Shown here: positions 37,511-47,127 of the stretch, in pieces
Layout of the letters: each line of letters opens with the position of its first letter
How positions within the stretch are numbered: the stretch's first letter is position 1
Source of the DNA: Psychrobacter faecalis
GTDB taxonomy: Bacteria; Pseudomonadota; Gammaproteobacteria; Pseudomonadales; Moraxellaceae
NCBI RefSeq assembly: GCF_016107575.1
Contig: NZ_JABAST010000017.1
Location: 1-62,276 of the forward strand
Direction: 5' to 3'
DNA length: 62,276 bases
The notes under the pieces: model-generated
The model's input: the letters and a program-made list of their open reading frames with translations, nothing else
What the model was told of the DNA's origin: nothing
Databases searched by the model: none
Program-made: the position numbers and the translations under genes

Positions 37511-39520
37511 ATGTTAATCACAGAATTGGGTTATTTTGCCTTGCTGGCCGCCTTTGTATTGGCGATTTTGCAGGTGGTATTACCAACCATGGGTGTCATG
37601 AACGACCACGTTGCCTGGCAGCGCCTTGCTCCGAGTTTAGCGTGGGCGCAGTTTGCGGCCATGATTGTCTCGTTTGGGTCATTGATGGCAGGCTTTTATT
37701 TTAATGATTTTAGCTTGGTTTATGTCACCCAGCACTCTAATACCTTGTTACCTTGGTATTATAAATTGTCGGCGACATGGGGCGGACATGAAGGTTCGCT
37801 GCTACTATGGATGACCATTATGGCCACTTGGTGTGCGCTGGTCTCCTACTTTAGCCGTGGCTTACCATTGACCATGCGCGCCCGCGTACTGGTAATATTG
37901 GCTGGCGTGCAAGTGATGATGCTGGCGATGTTAATCTTTACCTCATCACCGTTTGATCGCACTTTACCAAATTTACCCGTCGATGGCGCCGATTTAAACC
38001 CTCTGCTACAGGATTTTGGTTTGGTTATCCACCCGCCGATGCTGTATATGGGCTATGTGGGTATGGCTGTGCCATTTGCATTTTGTATGGCAGCATTATG
38101 GGAAGGACGTTTGGACGCTGTCTGGACCCGCTGGTCGCGTCCATGGGCACTGGCTGCATGGGGCTTTTTGACCGTTGGTATCGCACTTGGTTCTTGGTGG
38201 GCTTATTATGAGCTTGGCTGGGGCGGTTGGTGGTTTTGGGATCCAGTAGAGAACGCCTCATTGATGCCTTGGTTAGCTGGCTTAGCTTTACTGCATTCAT
38301 TAGCCGTGACCGAAAAGCGCGGGGTCTTTAAAGCGTGGACCATTATGCTGGCCATTTTTGCTTTTGCCTTGAGTCTTTTGGGCACCTTCCTTGTGCGCTC
38401 AGGCGTCATTACTTCGGTGCATTCGTTCGCTGCCGACCCAACGCGCGGTCTGGTTATTTTAGTCATTCTGGGTATTATCGTCGGTGGCGGGCTGTTGATG
38501 TTTGCCGTACGCGGTTGGCGTCTGACGGTTGAAAGTCAGTATCAGCTGATATCGCGTGAATCATTTTTAGTCATTAATAACGTGATTATTTTAATCTCAA
38601 CCTTAGTCGTACTGCTTGGTACGCTATATCCTATCATCGCTGACTCCTTTAATTTAGGTCAGGTCTCTGTTGGTCCTCCGTACTTTAATGCGCTATTTGT
38701 ACCTTTGGCTTGGCTGTTATTAGTAGCGATGGGCATGGGTTCTAATATTCGCTGGAAAAAAGACAGCCGTCCGCTCTTAGGCGCCGGTATGGTCATTGCG
38801 GTCAGCAGTTTATTATTAGCAGCGATTATTGCCTACTTTGTTAGCCCGTCTGATATGTTAAATATTGGCGTGACGCTGGCGGTTAGCTTTTGGGTTTTAC
38901 TTTGGATGGCAGTCGATTTTAAAGACAAAACCAAAAACGCCCCAAGTTTCTTTAAAGGACTACGTCAGCTACGTTTGAGCTACTGGGGGCAGCAAACTGC
39001 TCATATTGGCGTAATCGTCGCCGTCATCGGGGTGGCGTTTACCAGCACCTTGAGTGTCGAGCGCGATGTGGCATTGGGTGAAAATGAAACTGTGCACGTA
39101 CAAGGCTACGACTTTGAGGTCAAAGATTTTCATGAAGTCAGGGGCAGCAATTTTGATGGTATGCAAGCACAGGTTGAGGTGACCAAAGAAGGTCGCGCGG
39201 TGACAACTTTGTATCCGGAAAAACGTACTTATATTATTAGTGGTATGCCAATGACCGAGGCGGCAATTGATGCCAGTCTCATGCGTGATGTCTATGTAGC
39301 GCTGGGCGAGCCTATCGCAGAAGACAGTAATAAGTGGGCGGTACGTATTTATGTCAAGCCGCTGGTGCGCTGGATATGGCTTGGGGCGATTATCATGGCC
39401 TTAGGCGGTCTGCTAAGTATGCTCGATAGCCGTTATCGTTTTAAAAAGGCTAAGGCATCAACGCAAACGGCAGCCAACAAAGCAGGATTTATTACCGAAG
39501 CTCACGTAGGGGAGAAGTAA
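37511..39520 (+). CDS. ccmF: Cytochrome c haem lyase subunit CcmF
   Basis: A 669-residue polytopic inner-membrane protein that attaches haem to apocytochrome c together with CcmH and CcmI. The periplasmic haem-binding WWD signature is GWGGWWFWDPVENASLMPW. The N-terminal KLSATWGGHEGSLLLWM and conserved periplasmic histidines are present, as is the C-terminal globular segment GYDFEVKDFHEVRGSNFDG before the last TM. Full length for the family. The stop is one base before the ccmG start, so ccmFGHI is a tightly coupled operon. ccmABCDE are not upstream here and must lie elsewhere. Confidence 0.96.
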   Translation: MLITELGYFALLAAFVLAILQVVLPTMGVMNDHVAWQRLAPSLAWAQFAAMIVSFGSLMAGFYFNDFSLVYVTQHSNTLLPWYYKLSATWGGHEGSLLLWMTIMATWCALVSYFSRGLPLTMRARVLVILAGVQVMMLAMLIFTSSPFDRTLPNLPVDGADLNPLLQDFGLVIHPPMLYMGYVGMAVPFAFCMAALWEGRLDAVWTRWSRPWALAAWGFLTVGIALGSWWAYYELGWGGWWFWDPVENASLMPWLAGLALLHSLAVTEKRGVFKAWTIMLAIFAFALSLLGTFLVRSGVITSVHSFAADPTRGLVILVILGIIVGGGLLMFAVRGWRLTVESQYQLISRESFLVINNVIILISTLVVLLGTLYPIIADSFNLGQVSVGPPYFNALFVPLAWLLLVAMGMGSNIRWKKDSRPLLGAGMVIAVSSLLLAAIIAYFVSPSDMLNIGVTLAVSFWVLLWMAVDFKDKTKNAPSFFKGLRQLRLSYWGQQTAHIGVIVAVIGVAFTSTLSVERDVALGENETVHVQGYDFEVKDFHEVRGSNFDGMQAQVEVTKEGRAVTTLYPEKRTYIISGMPMTEAAIDASLMRDVYVALGEPIAEDSNKWAVRIYVKPLVRWIWLGAIIMALGGLLSMLDSRYRFKKAKASTQTAANKAGFITEAHVGEK

Positions 39521-39521
39521 C

Positions 39522-40190
39522 ATGAGTCAGTCAAATAATTCTTCCCAAAAAGCGCCTGACAATAAAGGTGATGCAAACCACAAAACGACCAAGACCATGA
39601 AAAAAAGCCAAATAAAGATATGGTTTTTGATTCCGCTGATTGTGTTTGTTGGTTTTATTATTATGCTGTACCTGCGTTTGGGTCAGCCGACGGATATCGT
39701 CACCAATACTGCGCTTGAGCGGCCGGTACCGTCATTTGAGTTGCCATTATTGTCCGATACTAGCCGTATGATGACCAATGACAATTTGCCCGAACAACCA
39801 TTTTTGATGAATATTTGGGGCTCGTGGTGTCCAACTTGTATCATTGAGCATCCTTTTTTAATGCAATTAGAGGAACGCGGGGTCAATTTGGTTGGCGTTA
39901 ATTACAAAGATGACATCGGTGATGCGCTAGGATATTTAAATCGTGGCGGCGATCCATTCTCCATGTCTATTCAGGATTTATCTGGGCAATTTGCTTTAGA
40001 TTTAGGCTTAACTGGCGCGCCTGAAACCTTTGTGGTTGATGGGCAAGGTATTATTCGTCAGCATATTGTTGGTGAGATTAATGAAAGCAACTGGCAAAGC
40101 CGCATCATGCCCTGTCTGATGGTGCTCAATGAAGCGGATAAGAAAAATGTCAGTCCCGATCCTAGTCAGGTTCAGGAGGTGTGTAAATGA
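39522..40190 (+). CDS. ccmG: Thiol:disulfide oxidoreductase CcmG (DsbE)
   Basis: A 222-residue membrane-anchored thioredoxin-fold protein. It keeps the apocytochrome CXXCH cysteines, or CcmH, reduced for haem attachment. A ~30-residue hydrophilic N-terminus precedes one TM (IWFLIPLIVFVGFIIMLYL). The active site is WGSWCPTCIIEHP (Cys103, Cys106). The cis-proline and dimer-type region TGAPETFVVDGQGIIRQHIVGEI is typical of CcmG. Its stop overlaps the ccmH start (ATGA). It acts on the periplasmic side. Confidence 0.95.
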   Translation: MSQSNNSSQKAPDNKGDANHKTTKTMKKSQIKIWFLIPLIVFVGFIIMLYLRLGQPTDIVTNTALERPVPSFELPLLSDTSRMMTNDNLPEQPFLMNIWGSWCPTCIIEHPFLMQLEERGVNLVGVNYKDDIGDALGYLNRGGDPFSMSIQDLSGQFALDLGLTGAPETFVVDGQGIIRQHIVGEINESNWQSRIMPCLMVLNEADKKNVSPDPSQVQEVCK

Positions 40191-40831
40191 ACGCCATACC
40201 TTTAACAGTGATGTCATCAAAAAGCACGTCATCAAAAAGCCTGTCAGCACAAAGCATAAAACCAGCAAATTTTATAATAAAGTTAGCCGGCTTAATGCTT
40301 GCGTGCTTGCTTAGTTTTATCCTCAGTTTCAGTGCGCATGCTGCCATTGACGTTTATGACTTCGATTCGCCGCAGCAAGAAGCGCAGTATCGCGGACTTA
40401 TCGAGGAGCTGCGTTGCCCCAAATGCCAAAACCAAAATTTGGCAGGTTCTGATGCGCCCATCGCACAAGATTTAAAGCAAAAAACGTACGACATGATCAA
40501 AGAGGGTCGTAGTGATGCTGAGATACGCGCTTATATGCAAGAGCGTTATGGCGACTTTATTACTTACAAGCCGCCTGTGCGCCCATCGACTTGGATACTG
40601 TGGTTTTTTCCGCCATTATTATTGATTGTGCTAATCATTGGCTGGTTTTGGCAAAGTAAACGTAGCCAGCGCGTGGCGCGCGGTGAAAGTGCGATTAATA
40701 TAGACAGCGCCGCAGCGTTATCGGCGGCAGAAAAAGCGGAGCTTGATCGTTTATTGTCGCGTAGCAATAGCAATAGCAATAGCAATGCTAAAAGCGAAGC
40801 TGTTATCACCAGTACAGAGGACAAAAAATGA
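40187..40831 (+). CDS. ccmH: Cytochrome c maturation protein CcmH
   Basis: A 214-residue protein. It has a basic, Ser-rich start, a hydrophobic signal/anchor (AGLMLACLLSFILSFSAHA) and the periplasmic redox motif LRCPKCQNQ (Cys77, Cys80). The three-helix bundle continues with DLKQKTYDMIKEGRSDAEIRAYM and YGDFITYKPP. A second TM (WILWFFPPLLLIVLIIGWFW) and a short cytosolic tail end it. The tail includes SNSNSNSN coded by a hexamer repeat. It overlaps ccmG and ccmI by four bases each. CcmH reduces the apocytochrome and works with CcmF. Confidence 0.94.
   Translation: MNAIPLTVMSSKSTSSKSLSAQSIKPANFIIKLAGLMLACLLSFILSFSAHAAIDVYDFDSPQQEAQYRGLIEELRCPKCQNQNLAGSDAPIAQDLKQKTYDMIKEGRSDAEIRAYMQERYGDFITYKPPVRPSTWILWFFPPLLLIVLIIGWFWQSKRSQRVARGESAINIDSAAALSAAEKAELDRLLSRSNSNSNSNAKSEAVITSTEDKK
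40763..40786 (+). repeat. Hexanucleotide repeat (AGCAAT)x4 inside ccmH
   Basis: Four exact AGCAAT units encode Ser-Asn pairs near the C-terminus of CcmH. Slipped-strand changes would keep frame and only add or remove Ser-Asn, so length variation between strains is likely and tolerated. Confidence 0.85.
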
Positions 40832-42108
40832 CCCTATCTTCTACTTTTGGCTTATTTATTGCCCTAAGCTTATTTATTGCGCTGCTACTGGCCGTTATCG
40901 CTATCATGCCATGGCTACGCGCCTCACGCTTGCGCGACAAGCCCGTTGACAACCAACTGCTAGACATCAACGTTGCCGTATTCCGTGAGCGTCTAACAGA
41001 GCTGCAAACCGATAAAGACAGCGGCACCATCGATGACGTCCATTACCGCAATCAAAAGCTCGAGCTTGAGCGCCAATTACTGGACGCGCAGCGCACAGTC
41101 ACGCCCATGGTAGCGCCAAGTTACAAAAGTCGTTTGATTATCATGATATGGGTGCCGGTATTGGCAGGATTGGCTTATTTTTTAATCAGTGACCGTACGT
41201 CAGTATTTGACTTATGGGTGGCTGAAGATAAAGTCGGACAAGTGGCAGATGACTTATTGACTGGTAAAATCGATCAGCCGCCTGCTTGGGCGATTGAAGA
41301 CGGTACGCAGCTTATCAGTGCCATGCAGACCAACGTCTATCGTCATGCTGATGATCCTGATCGCTGGATGCGTCTGTCTGAGCTGTTTTTATCATTAGAA
41401 GCAACCGACTCAGCGCTTGAAGCCTTATCGCGTGCTTATCGTTTGTCGCCAGGCAATGAAGAGATCGCCACCACTTATGCGCAAATCAGCTTTTTTGCCA
41501 ATAAAGGCCAGCTCGATGCCAATAGCCGCCGCGTCTTACAAGACGTACTGGCAAAAAATCCACAGCATGAAGGCGCCCAAATGCTGATGGCAATGGGTGA
41601 GGCGCGTGGCAATAACTTTGAGCAAGCACAAGGATGGATTAAGCGTTTGCGCGCCAGTATTGCCGCCAAACCGGGCGACCATAGCCAAGCGCTGGCAAGC
41701 CTTGATGAATTGAGCGCCAATGTCAGCGCTCAGCAGCAGCAGGCATCTGAGGGCGTTGAGGTTACGGTCTCTATTAATGCAAGTTTGCTACCATTAGTAA
41801 AAGCAGACGATGTGTTATTTGTCGCTATTCGTGATGTCAAAGGTGGGCCACCGTTCGCTGCCAAGCGTTTACCGATTAGCGTCATTAAACAGGGAGAGGC
41901 GACTATTAGCCTAAGTGATTTAGACGCCATGATGCCTGAACGTACGCTTGCGTCTGCTCGAGGCGATAAAGTCCAGCTTGCTGTCATTGCGCGTATTAGC
42001 CATAGCGGCACCGCCGATGCTGAATCCGGTGATTTAACCGGTAATCCTGTTGTCATTAGCGCTGACCAAAATCAGGTCAATGTGGCGATTAATCAACAAG
42101 TTCCTTGA
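40828..42108 (+). CDS. ccmI: Cytochrome c maturation protein CcmI (TPR-containing chaperone)
   Basis: A 426-residue inner-membrane protein with two N-terminal TM segments (LFIALSLFIALLLAVIAIMPWL and LIIMIWVPVLAGLAYFLI) flanking a cytosolic loop with a conserved VFRERLTELQTDKDSGTID motif. A periplasmic TPR-like region follows (RWMRLSELFLSLEATDSALEALSRAYRLSPGNEEIATTYAQ). The C-terminal ~120 residues form the CcmI/CycH beta domain (DDVLFVAIRDVKGGPPFAAKRLPIS). It holds apocytochromes c for haem ligation. Its start overlaps the ccmH stop, and it is last in the operon. Confidence 0.92.
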   Translation: MTLSSTFGLFIALSLFIALLLAVIAIMPWLRASRLRDKPVDNQLLDINVAVFRERLTELQTDKDSGTIDDVHYRNQKLELERQLLDAQRTVTPMVAPSYKSRLIIMIWVPVLAGLAYFLISDRTSVFDLWVAEDKVGQVADDLLTGKIDQPPAWAIEDGTQLISAMQTNVYRHADDPDRWMRLSELFLSLEATDSALEALSRAYRLSPGNEEIATTYAQISFFANKGQLDANSRRVLQDVLAKNPQHEGAQMLMAMGEARGNNFEQAQGWIKRLRASIAAKPGDHSQALASLDELSANVSAQQQQASEGVEVTVSINASLLPLVKADDVLFVAIRDVKGGPPFAAKRLPISVIKQGEATISLSDLDAMMPERTLASARGDKVQLAVIARISHSGTADAESGDLTGNPVVISADQNQVNVAINQQVP

Positions 42109-42142
42109 TAGATATATTGTAAAAATTGAATACTTAGTAAAT

Positions 42143-42203
42143 GTGCGCCGTCATACTTTTGGCGGCGCACAACCCGCACAATCTTATCTGATGAACAGAT
42201 AAG
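42143..42203. repeat. Two consecutive short hairpins between ccmI and adk
   Basis: GTGCGCCG/CGGCGCAC (42143-42170) and CTTATCTG/CAGATAAG (42183-42203) are perfect 8-bp inverted repeats. Neither has a T-run, so they are weak as intrinsic terminators. The first may end the ccm transcript with Rho or act as a stability element; the second lies in the adk leader region. Confidence 0.45.
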
Positions 42204-42249
42204 TCATCGTAACTTGCCGCATCAAGACTAAAAATACTTGAGCTTTTGA

Positions 42250-42993
<744 letters not shown>

Positions 42994-43040
42994 AGTTTTT
43001 TAAACGTCGCCGATAGACGTGTTGATTAACCGTTATATTC

Positions 43041-43080
43041 AAAACCCTGCCGCTTGTTATTAATAGCAGCAGGGTTTTTT
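43041..43080 (+). terminator. Terminator of adk
   Basis: AAAACCCTGC pairs with GCAGGGTTTT, with an inner GC/GC pair and an AT-rich loop, followed by more T residues, just downstream of adk. Confidence 0.8.
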
Positions 43081-43112
43081 AGTGCGTAAAAGCAAATACT
43101 AAAAAACGTCCA

Positions 43113-43150
43113 TAAAAAAGCCGCTTACTTAAATTCAGTAAACGGCTTTT
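43113..43150 (-). terminator. Terminator of secB
   Basis: On the minus strand, AAAAGCCGTTTACT pairs with AGTAAGCGGCTTTT with one mismatch, followed by T residues, 50 bases past the secB stop. Confidence 0.8.
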
Positions 43151-43200
43151 AGATACTATTGTTTAAATGCAGCTTAGCTCATACTTTAGCAGATTAAAAC

Positions 43201-43653
43201 TTACGCGTTACCTTGGGCATCAACTTGCGCTTGCTGCTGGCTTTGCGCGTATGCTTGGTCAAAGTTGACTGGTGCAAGCAATAACTGCGGGAAGCTACCA
43301 CGCGTAACGATGTCGCTAATCACTTCGCGTGCATATGGGAACAATACATTCGGGCAATAAGCACCCAAGATTTGACCGATTTGGTCTTCTGGAATGTCTT
43401 TTAATAAGAAAATGCCCGCTTGATGCACTTCGGCGATAAATGCCGCTTCTTCAGCGTTTTTGGCGTTGACACTGACCGTCAATACTACTTGATAATGATC
43501 GTCATCAAGCTTTTCAGCGTTGCTTGATAGATTGATATCAAGCTCAGGGTTCCATTCTTTAGTAAATACAGCGGCGCCTGGGACTTCAAGTGACATGTCT
43601 TTTACATAAATGCGTTCTAGTGCCAATTGTGGTTGTGCTTGTTCTTCAGCCAT
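43201..43653 (-). CDS. secB: Protein-export chaperone SecB
   Basis: A ~150-residue tetrameric cytosolic chaperone that keeps preproteins unfolded and passes them to SecA. Signatures are [18 protein letters not shown] at the start, [25 protein letters not shown], and [41 protein letters not shown] place the start at the ATG at 43653 because AGAGGA is 6 bases before it; the ATG at 43659 would lie one base from that site. It is followed by grxC and a YibN-like gene on the same strand, the neighbourhood seen in enterobacteria (in a different order). Confidence 0.96.
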   Translation of the reverse strand: MAEEQAQPQLALERIYVKDMSLEVPGAAVFTKEWNPELDINLSSNAEKLDDDHYQVVLTVSVNAKNAEEAAFIAEVHQAGIFLLKDIPEDQIGQILGAYCPNVLFPYAREVISDIVTRGSFPQLLLAPVNFDQAYAQSQQQAQVDAQGNA

Positions 43654-43857
43654 GGTCATTCCTCTAAAAGTTAATCAAATAATGGGGCAGATTGTCATTG
43701 TAACAACATATCATTGTAATATAAATGCAGACTAAGGTTTGAGATTTATCTCAAGGTCTTTTACGCAGTTTTTTTAAATGTTTTTTATCACAACGCTTTA
43801 TTCTTAACGCTGTCTATTTTTACACAATAAAAATAGACAGAAAAGGACAATAGCAAA

Positions 43858-44121
43858 TTAACCGGCTAATAGCTCGTCAAGCTTGCCTTGTTGGTTCATT
43901 TGGTTAAGCTCGTCAAAACCACCGACAAAGGTATCACCGATGAAAATTTGCGGCACAGTGCGATAGTTATTGGTCTTTTGCATCAAAGCTTGGCGCTCTT
44001 CGCGGCTGATGTCATGCATGCCGATTTCTTCGTAATCAACGCCTTTAGATTGTAATAATTGCTTAGCGTTTGAGCAGTATGGGCACATTGGAGTGGTATA
44101 AACTTGCACAGAAACAGTCAT
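43858..44121 (-). CDS. grxC: Glutaredoxin 3
   Basis: An 87-residue dithiol glutaredoxin with active site TTPMCPYCSNAKQLL, the TVP cis-proline motif (YRTVPQIFIG) and the GG loop (GGFDELNQM). It uses glutathione to reduce protein disulfides. The start is set at 44121, 6 bases after AGGA; the ATG six bases earlier is too close to it. It lies between secB and the YibN-like rhodanese on the same strand. Confidence 0.95.
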   Translation of the reverse strand: MTVSVQVYTTPMCPYCSNAKQLLQSKGVDYEEIGMHDISREERQALMQKTNNYRTVPQIFIGDTFVGGFDELNQMNQQGKLDELLAG

Positions 44122-44340
44122 GGTCATTCCTTATTTATAAATTTATGGGGGAGCAATTTTGTTATAAGTAATAGGATAAATAGTAAGATAAAAAAATTAT
44201 AGGGTAGTCATTAATATAATCCGTTATCAATACGTAAATAACCCCTATATTTGCTGCTGCTCCGTATAAAATGGGGATGGCTATGGCAAATTCAAGCAGT
44301 GTTGGTTAAAAAGTGCTGACGGTAGCATAGTTAGCGTATA

Positions 44341-44372
44341 AAAAAAGACACCTGATAAAGAGGTGTCTTTTT
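44341..44372 (-). terminator. Terminator of the YibN-like rhodanese gene
   Basis: AAAAAGACACCT and AGGTGTCTTTTT form a perfect 12-bp stem around GATAAAG, flanked by A and T tracts. It lies between the rhodanese gene and grxC and should end the former. Confidence 0.82.
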
Positions 44373-44414
44373 AATTGGTACTGCTGGTCAATAAGACCAG
44401 CTATTAATATTGTC

Positions 44415-44870
44415 TTACTTATGCAAACTTGGCTTGGCTTTGCCTTTGTTTTTAGACTTAGTATCTTTTAACCCAACCAATGGCATACCAGCGCCTTGCC
44501 AGCCGCCGATACCGCCCTCTAGGCGATAGACATTGTCTTTGCCAATCATTTGGACAGCAGCACCTGCTTGGATACCCATATCACAGACGATGATGACTGG
44601 CTGCTCAATCGCACGAATTTCCTCAATGCGGTCTTTGAGTTCAGTAAAAGGTATGTTGCGGCTGCCTTGGATATAACCAGTTTCAAATTTCTTTTTGGCG
44701 CGAATATCGATCAGCTGCGCATTTTGCGAGTTGACCATCATACCCAAGGTGTTGGGCGATATTTTTCTGCCACTACGTTTGTTTTCAATAGCAAAAAACA
44801 GCACGGCAAGCACGGCTAATATACCAAATAAAAACGGGTGGTTGCCCACAAATTCCAGCGCACGATCCAA
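44415..44870 (-). CDS. yibN: YibN-like membrane-anchored rhodanese-domain protein
   Basis: A ~151-residue protein with one N-terminal TM segment (FLFGILAVLAVLFFAI) and a cytosolic rhodanese domain. The catalytic cysteine is in VIIVCDMGIQAGAA; QLIDIRAKKKFETGYIQGSRNIPF and the closing GGIGGWQGAGMPLV are typical. I choose the TTG at 44870, which has a strong GGAGG exactly 6 bases upstream. A TTG at 44921 would add 17 residues that lack support. Its link with grxC and secB matches the enterobacterial yibN-grxC-secB cluster. A role in protein insertion or sulfur transfer is not settled. Confidence 0.85.
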   Translation of the reverse strand: MDRALEFVGNHPFLFGILAVLAVLFFAIENKRSGRKISPNTLGMMVNSQNAQLIDIRAKKKFETGYIQGSRNIPFTELKDRIEEIRAIEQPVIIVCDMGIQAGAAVQMIGKDNVYRLEGGIGGWQGAGMPLVGLKDTKSKNKGKAKPSLHK

Positions 44871-45034
44871 ACCATACCTCCAAAAATATAAGTGTTCGGT
44901 CAAACTGAGATAACAGCCCAACGATGGTGAACAAGGCGCTATTATACCGATAAGGTCATCTATAGTAAACGGGCGATGGCTTCGTCGTTACTTTATCTCG
45001 TCGTTCCTTTATCAGTAACCTTTAGACATATCTG

Positions 45035-46138
45035 CTAATAAGGCTTAGTATCCGCCTCTTCTGTTAGCGTGACAAGGTTTTCGACCCGGCGCTGCAACAC
45101 TTCGCCGTCCGCAACCGCTTGCCACAAGGCGCAGCCTTTACTGTTATGGGTATGGCGACAATCGCGGAACTGGCAATCACCTGCCAGTGGCGCAAGCTCG
45201 ATAAAGCCTGAGATAATATCATCAGGCGTTAAATGCCAAATACCGTACTCACGAATACCAGGGGTGTCGACAATGCCGCCTTGGGTTAAGTCATCTGGAT
45301 TAAATGGTAATAAGCGACTGGTGGTGGTGGTATGTTGACCGAGCTTTGAGTTTTCAGAGATAATATTGACGCTTTGTGCTGATTCAGGTAATAAGGCATT
45401 AATTAAGCTGCTTTTACCGACGCCTGACTGACCAGCAAAAATAACCAGTTTTTTATCGATATAGCGCTTTAGCTCATCAAGCCCTTTTTGCTCGTCACTA
45501 TCAGCGATGTTTTCAGGGCATGCAACCGAGGTCAGTACGCTCTCGTAACCAAGCGCCGCGTATTGTGCCAATAATTCACTGGTATCGACGCCGTTTTCTT
45601 GCGCCAGTAGATCAGCTTTATTAAGTACCAATAGTGGCTTTACGCCCGCATGATGACAAACGACCAAATAGCGATCAATCAATGTCGGCGCAGCGGCAGG
45701 CAAGGGTGCAAATACAATGGCCAAAATATCAACATTGGCGGCGACAGGTTTGAGCTTATGATAACGGTCAGGACGCGAAACGAGCGAGGTGCGGGGCTTG
45801 ACGGATTCGATACGTCCAAAGCCGGTATTAGGGTCTGCAGTCCAGCGTACTTGGTCGCCCGCTGCTAGCATGGGCAGATTGGTACGCACATGACAGCGCC
45901 AAATATCGCCTAACGTTAATTCCTGCCAAAACGGCTCAGGATCATCAGGCGCAATCTCCGGCTGCACAGGAATTACTGCCGGCAAGCTGGTCACTTGTAC
46001 TTCTAGCTGCTTACCATAATGCGCCATGACCACGCCATCCATCAAACTGTCATCGATGCTGTCTTGGCTATCAAGCTGTTGTTTGTCGATGCGACGAATC
46101 TGTTGTTTAGTCAGTTTGCGTTGCCGGATTAATGCCAT
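45035..46138 (-). CDS. rsgA: Small ribosomal subunit biogenesis GTPase RsgA
   Basis: A 367-residue circularly permuted GTPase that checks 30S subunit maturation. An N-terminal OB-fold (~35-110) precedes the GTPase motifs in permuted order: NKAD (173-176), GQSGVGKSS (236-244), then DTPG (291-294). The C-terminal zinc finger is CQFRDCRHTHNSKGC (Cys322, Cys327, His329 or nearby, Cys336). The N-terminus is basic (RQRKLTKQQIRRI). It is divergent from orn, its frequent neighbour in gammaproteobacteria. Confidence 0.96.
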   Translation of the reverse strand: MALIRQRKLTKQQIRRIDKQQLDSQDSIDDSLMDGVVMAHYGKQLEVQVTSLPAVIPVQPEIAPDDPEPFWQELTLGDIWRCHVRTNLPMLAAGDQVRWTADPNTGFGRIESVKPRTSLVSRPDRYHKLKPVAANVDILAIVFAPLPAAAPTLIDRYLVVCHHAGVKPLLVLNKADLLAQENGVDTSELLAQYAALGYESVLTSVACPENIADSDEQKGLDELKRYIDKKLVIFAGQSGVGKSSLINALLPESAQSVNIISENSKLGQHTTTTSRLLPFNPDDLTQGGIVDTPGIREYGIWHLTPDDIISGFIELAPLAGDCQFRDCRHTHNSKGCALWQAVADGEVLQRRVENLVTLTEEADTKPY

Positions 46139-46365
46139 GGGTTGTGACCTATTAGAAAAATATTGCTAAGTGTAGCGTGAAAATTTGCTAACATACAGCC
46201 TAAAGCGCCGCTAGCAGATAGTGGTTTTGTAATGTTTTCGTTTTATTAGGCATTATAGCCAACCAAGTGCAAAGCATATGATTTTAGCCTGACCATTTAG
46301 AGTCAGTTTAATTGATTAACAAGGCTCATAAGTTGTGCCAAAGTTTATTGACCATAGGATATTTT

Positions 46366-46953
46366 ATGAGTACCGACGACCATCCCAATAAAATTAAAAT
46401 CAAAAACCAAGGTAAAAAAGGGTTGGTGTGGATTGACCTAGAAATGACCGGACTTGATACCTTAAATGATGAGATTATCGAGATTGCGACCGTAGTGACC
46501 GATGAGGATTTAAACGTCCTTGCCGAAGGACCTGTTTTCGCAATCAAGGTATCCGATCAAGTGTTAAATAAAATGGATGACTGGAATACCAAGCAGCATG
46601 GCCAGTCAGGCTTGGTCGACCGCGTGCGCCGTAGTACCGTGACCTTAGCAGAAGCAGAAGCGGAAACCATTAAGTTTTTGAATAAATGGGTCGATAGTGG
46701 CAAGTCGCCGATGTGTGGTAACTCAATCTGCCAAGATCGCCGCTTTTTAGCCCGCCAAATGCCCGAGCTTGAGCGCTTCTTCCATTATCGCAACCTTGAT
46801 GTGTCGTCGATTAAAGAGCTGTGTTTCCGCTGGCGTCCAGATATTTTAAGGAACTTTGAAAAAGGCGGCAGCCATTTAGCCTTAGATGATATTCGCGATT
46901 CTATTCGCGAACTAAAACATTATCGTCAGCATTTCTTTAAGTTGATGCCTTAA
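46366..46953 (+). CDS. orn: Oligoribonuclease
   Basis: A 195-residue DEDDh 3'-5' exonuclease that degrades 2-5-base RNA fragments, including pGpG from c-di-GMP turnover. Catalytic motifs are [10 protein letters not shown] (Asp24, Glu26), [15 protein letters not shown] and the C-terminal [18 protein letters not shown]. The start ATG at 46366 has AGGATA upstream. A longer frame from a TTG at 46312 is not supported. It is divergent from rsgA. Confidence 0.96.
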   Translation: MSTDDHPNKIKIKNQGKKGLVWIDLEMTGLDTLNDEIIEIATVVTDEDLNVLAEGPVFAIKVSDQVLNKMDDWNTKQHGQSGLVDRVRRSTVTLAEAEAETIKFLNKWVDSGKSPMCGNSICQDRRFLARQMPELERFFHYRNLDVSSIKELCFRWRPDILRNFEKGGSHLALDDIRDSIRELKHYRQHFFKLMP

Positions 46954-47016
46954 CGTCATGTTTAAAGATTGGTGCCTTAAAAATCAATCTTTAGAAATAA
47001 CCATTTAAGAACAAGT

Positions 47017-47075
47017 AAAAAGCCCGTTAACGAAACGAAAGCCGAAATATGGCTCGTTTCTTTGCGGGCTTTTTG
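47017..47075. terminator. Bidirectional terminator between orn and the hemerythrin gene
   Basis: A compound hairpin: outer stem AAAAAGCCCG / CGGGCTTTTT, inner stem GAAACGA / TCGTTTC. A and T tracts flank it, so it can stop transcripts from both convergent genes. Confidence 0.8.
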
Positions 47076-47127
47076 TTTCAATGATACTTTGAATGAAAGC
47101 TTATTGGGATAATCCTTTAAGAGTATA

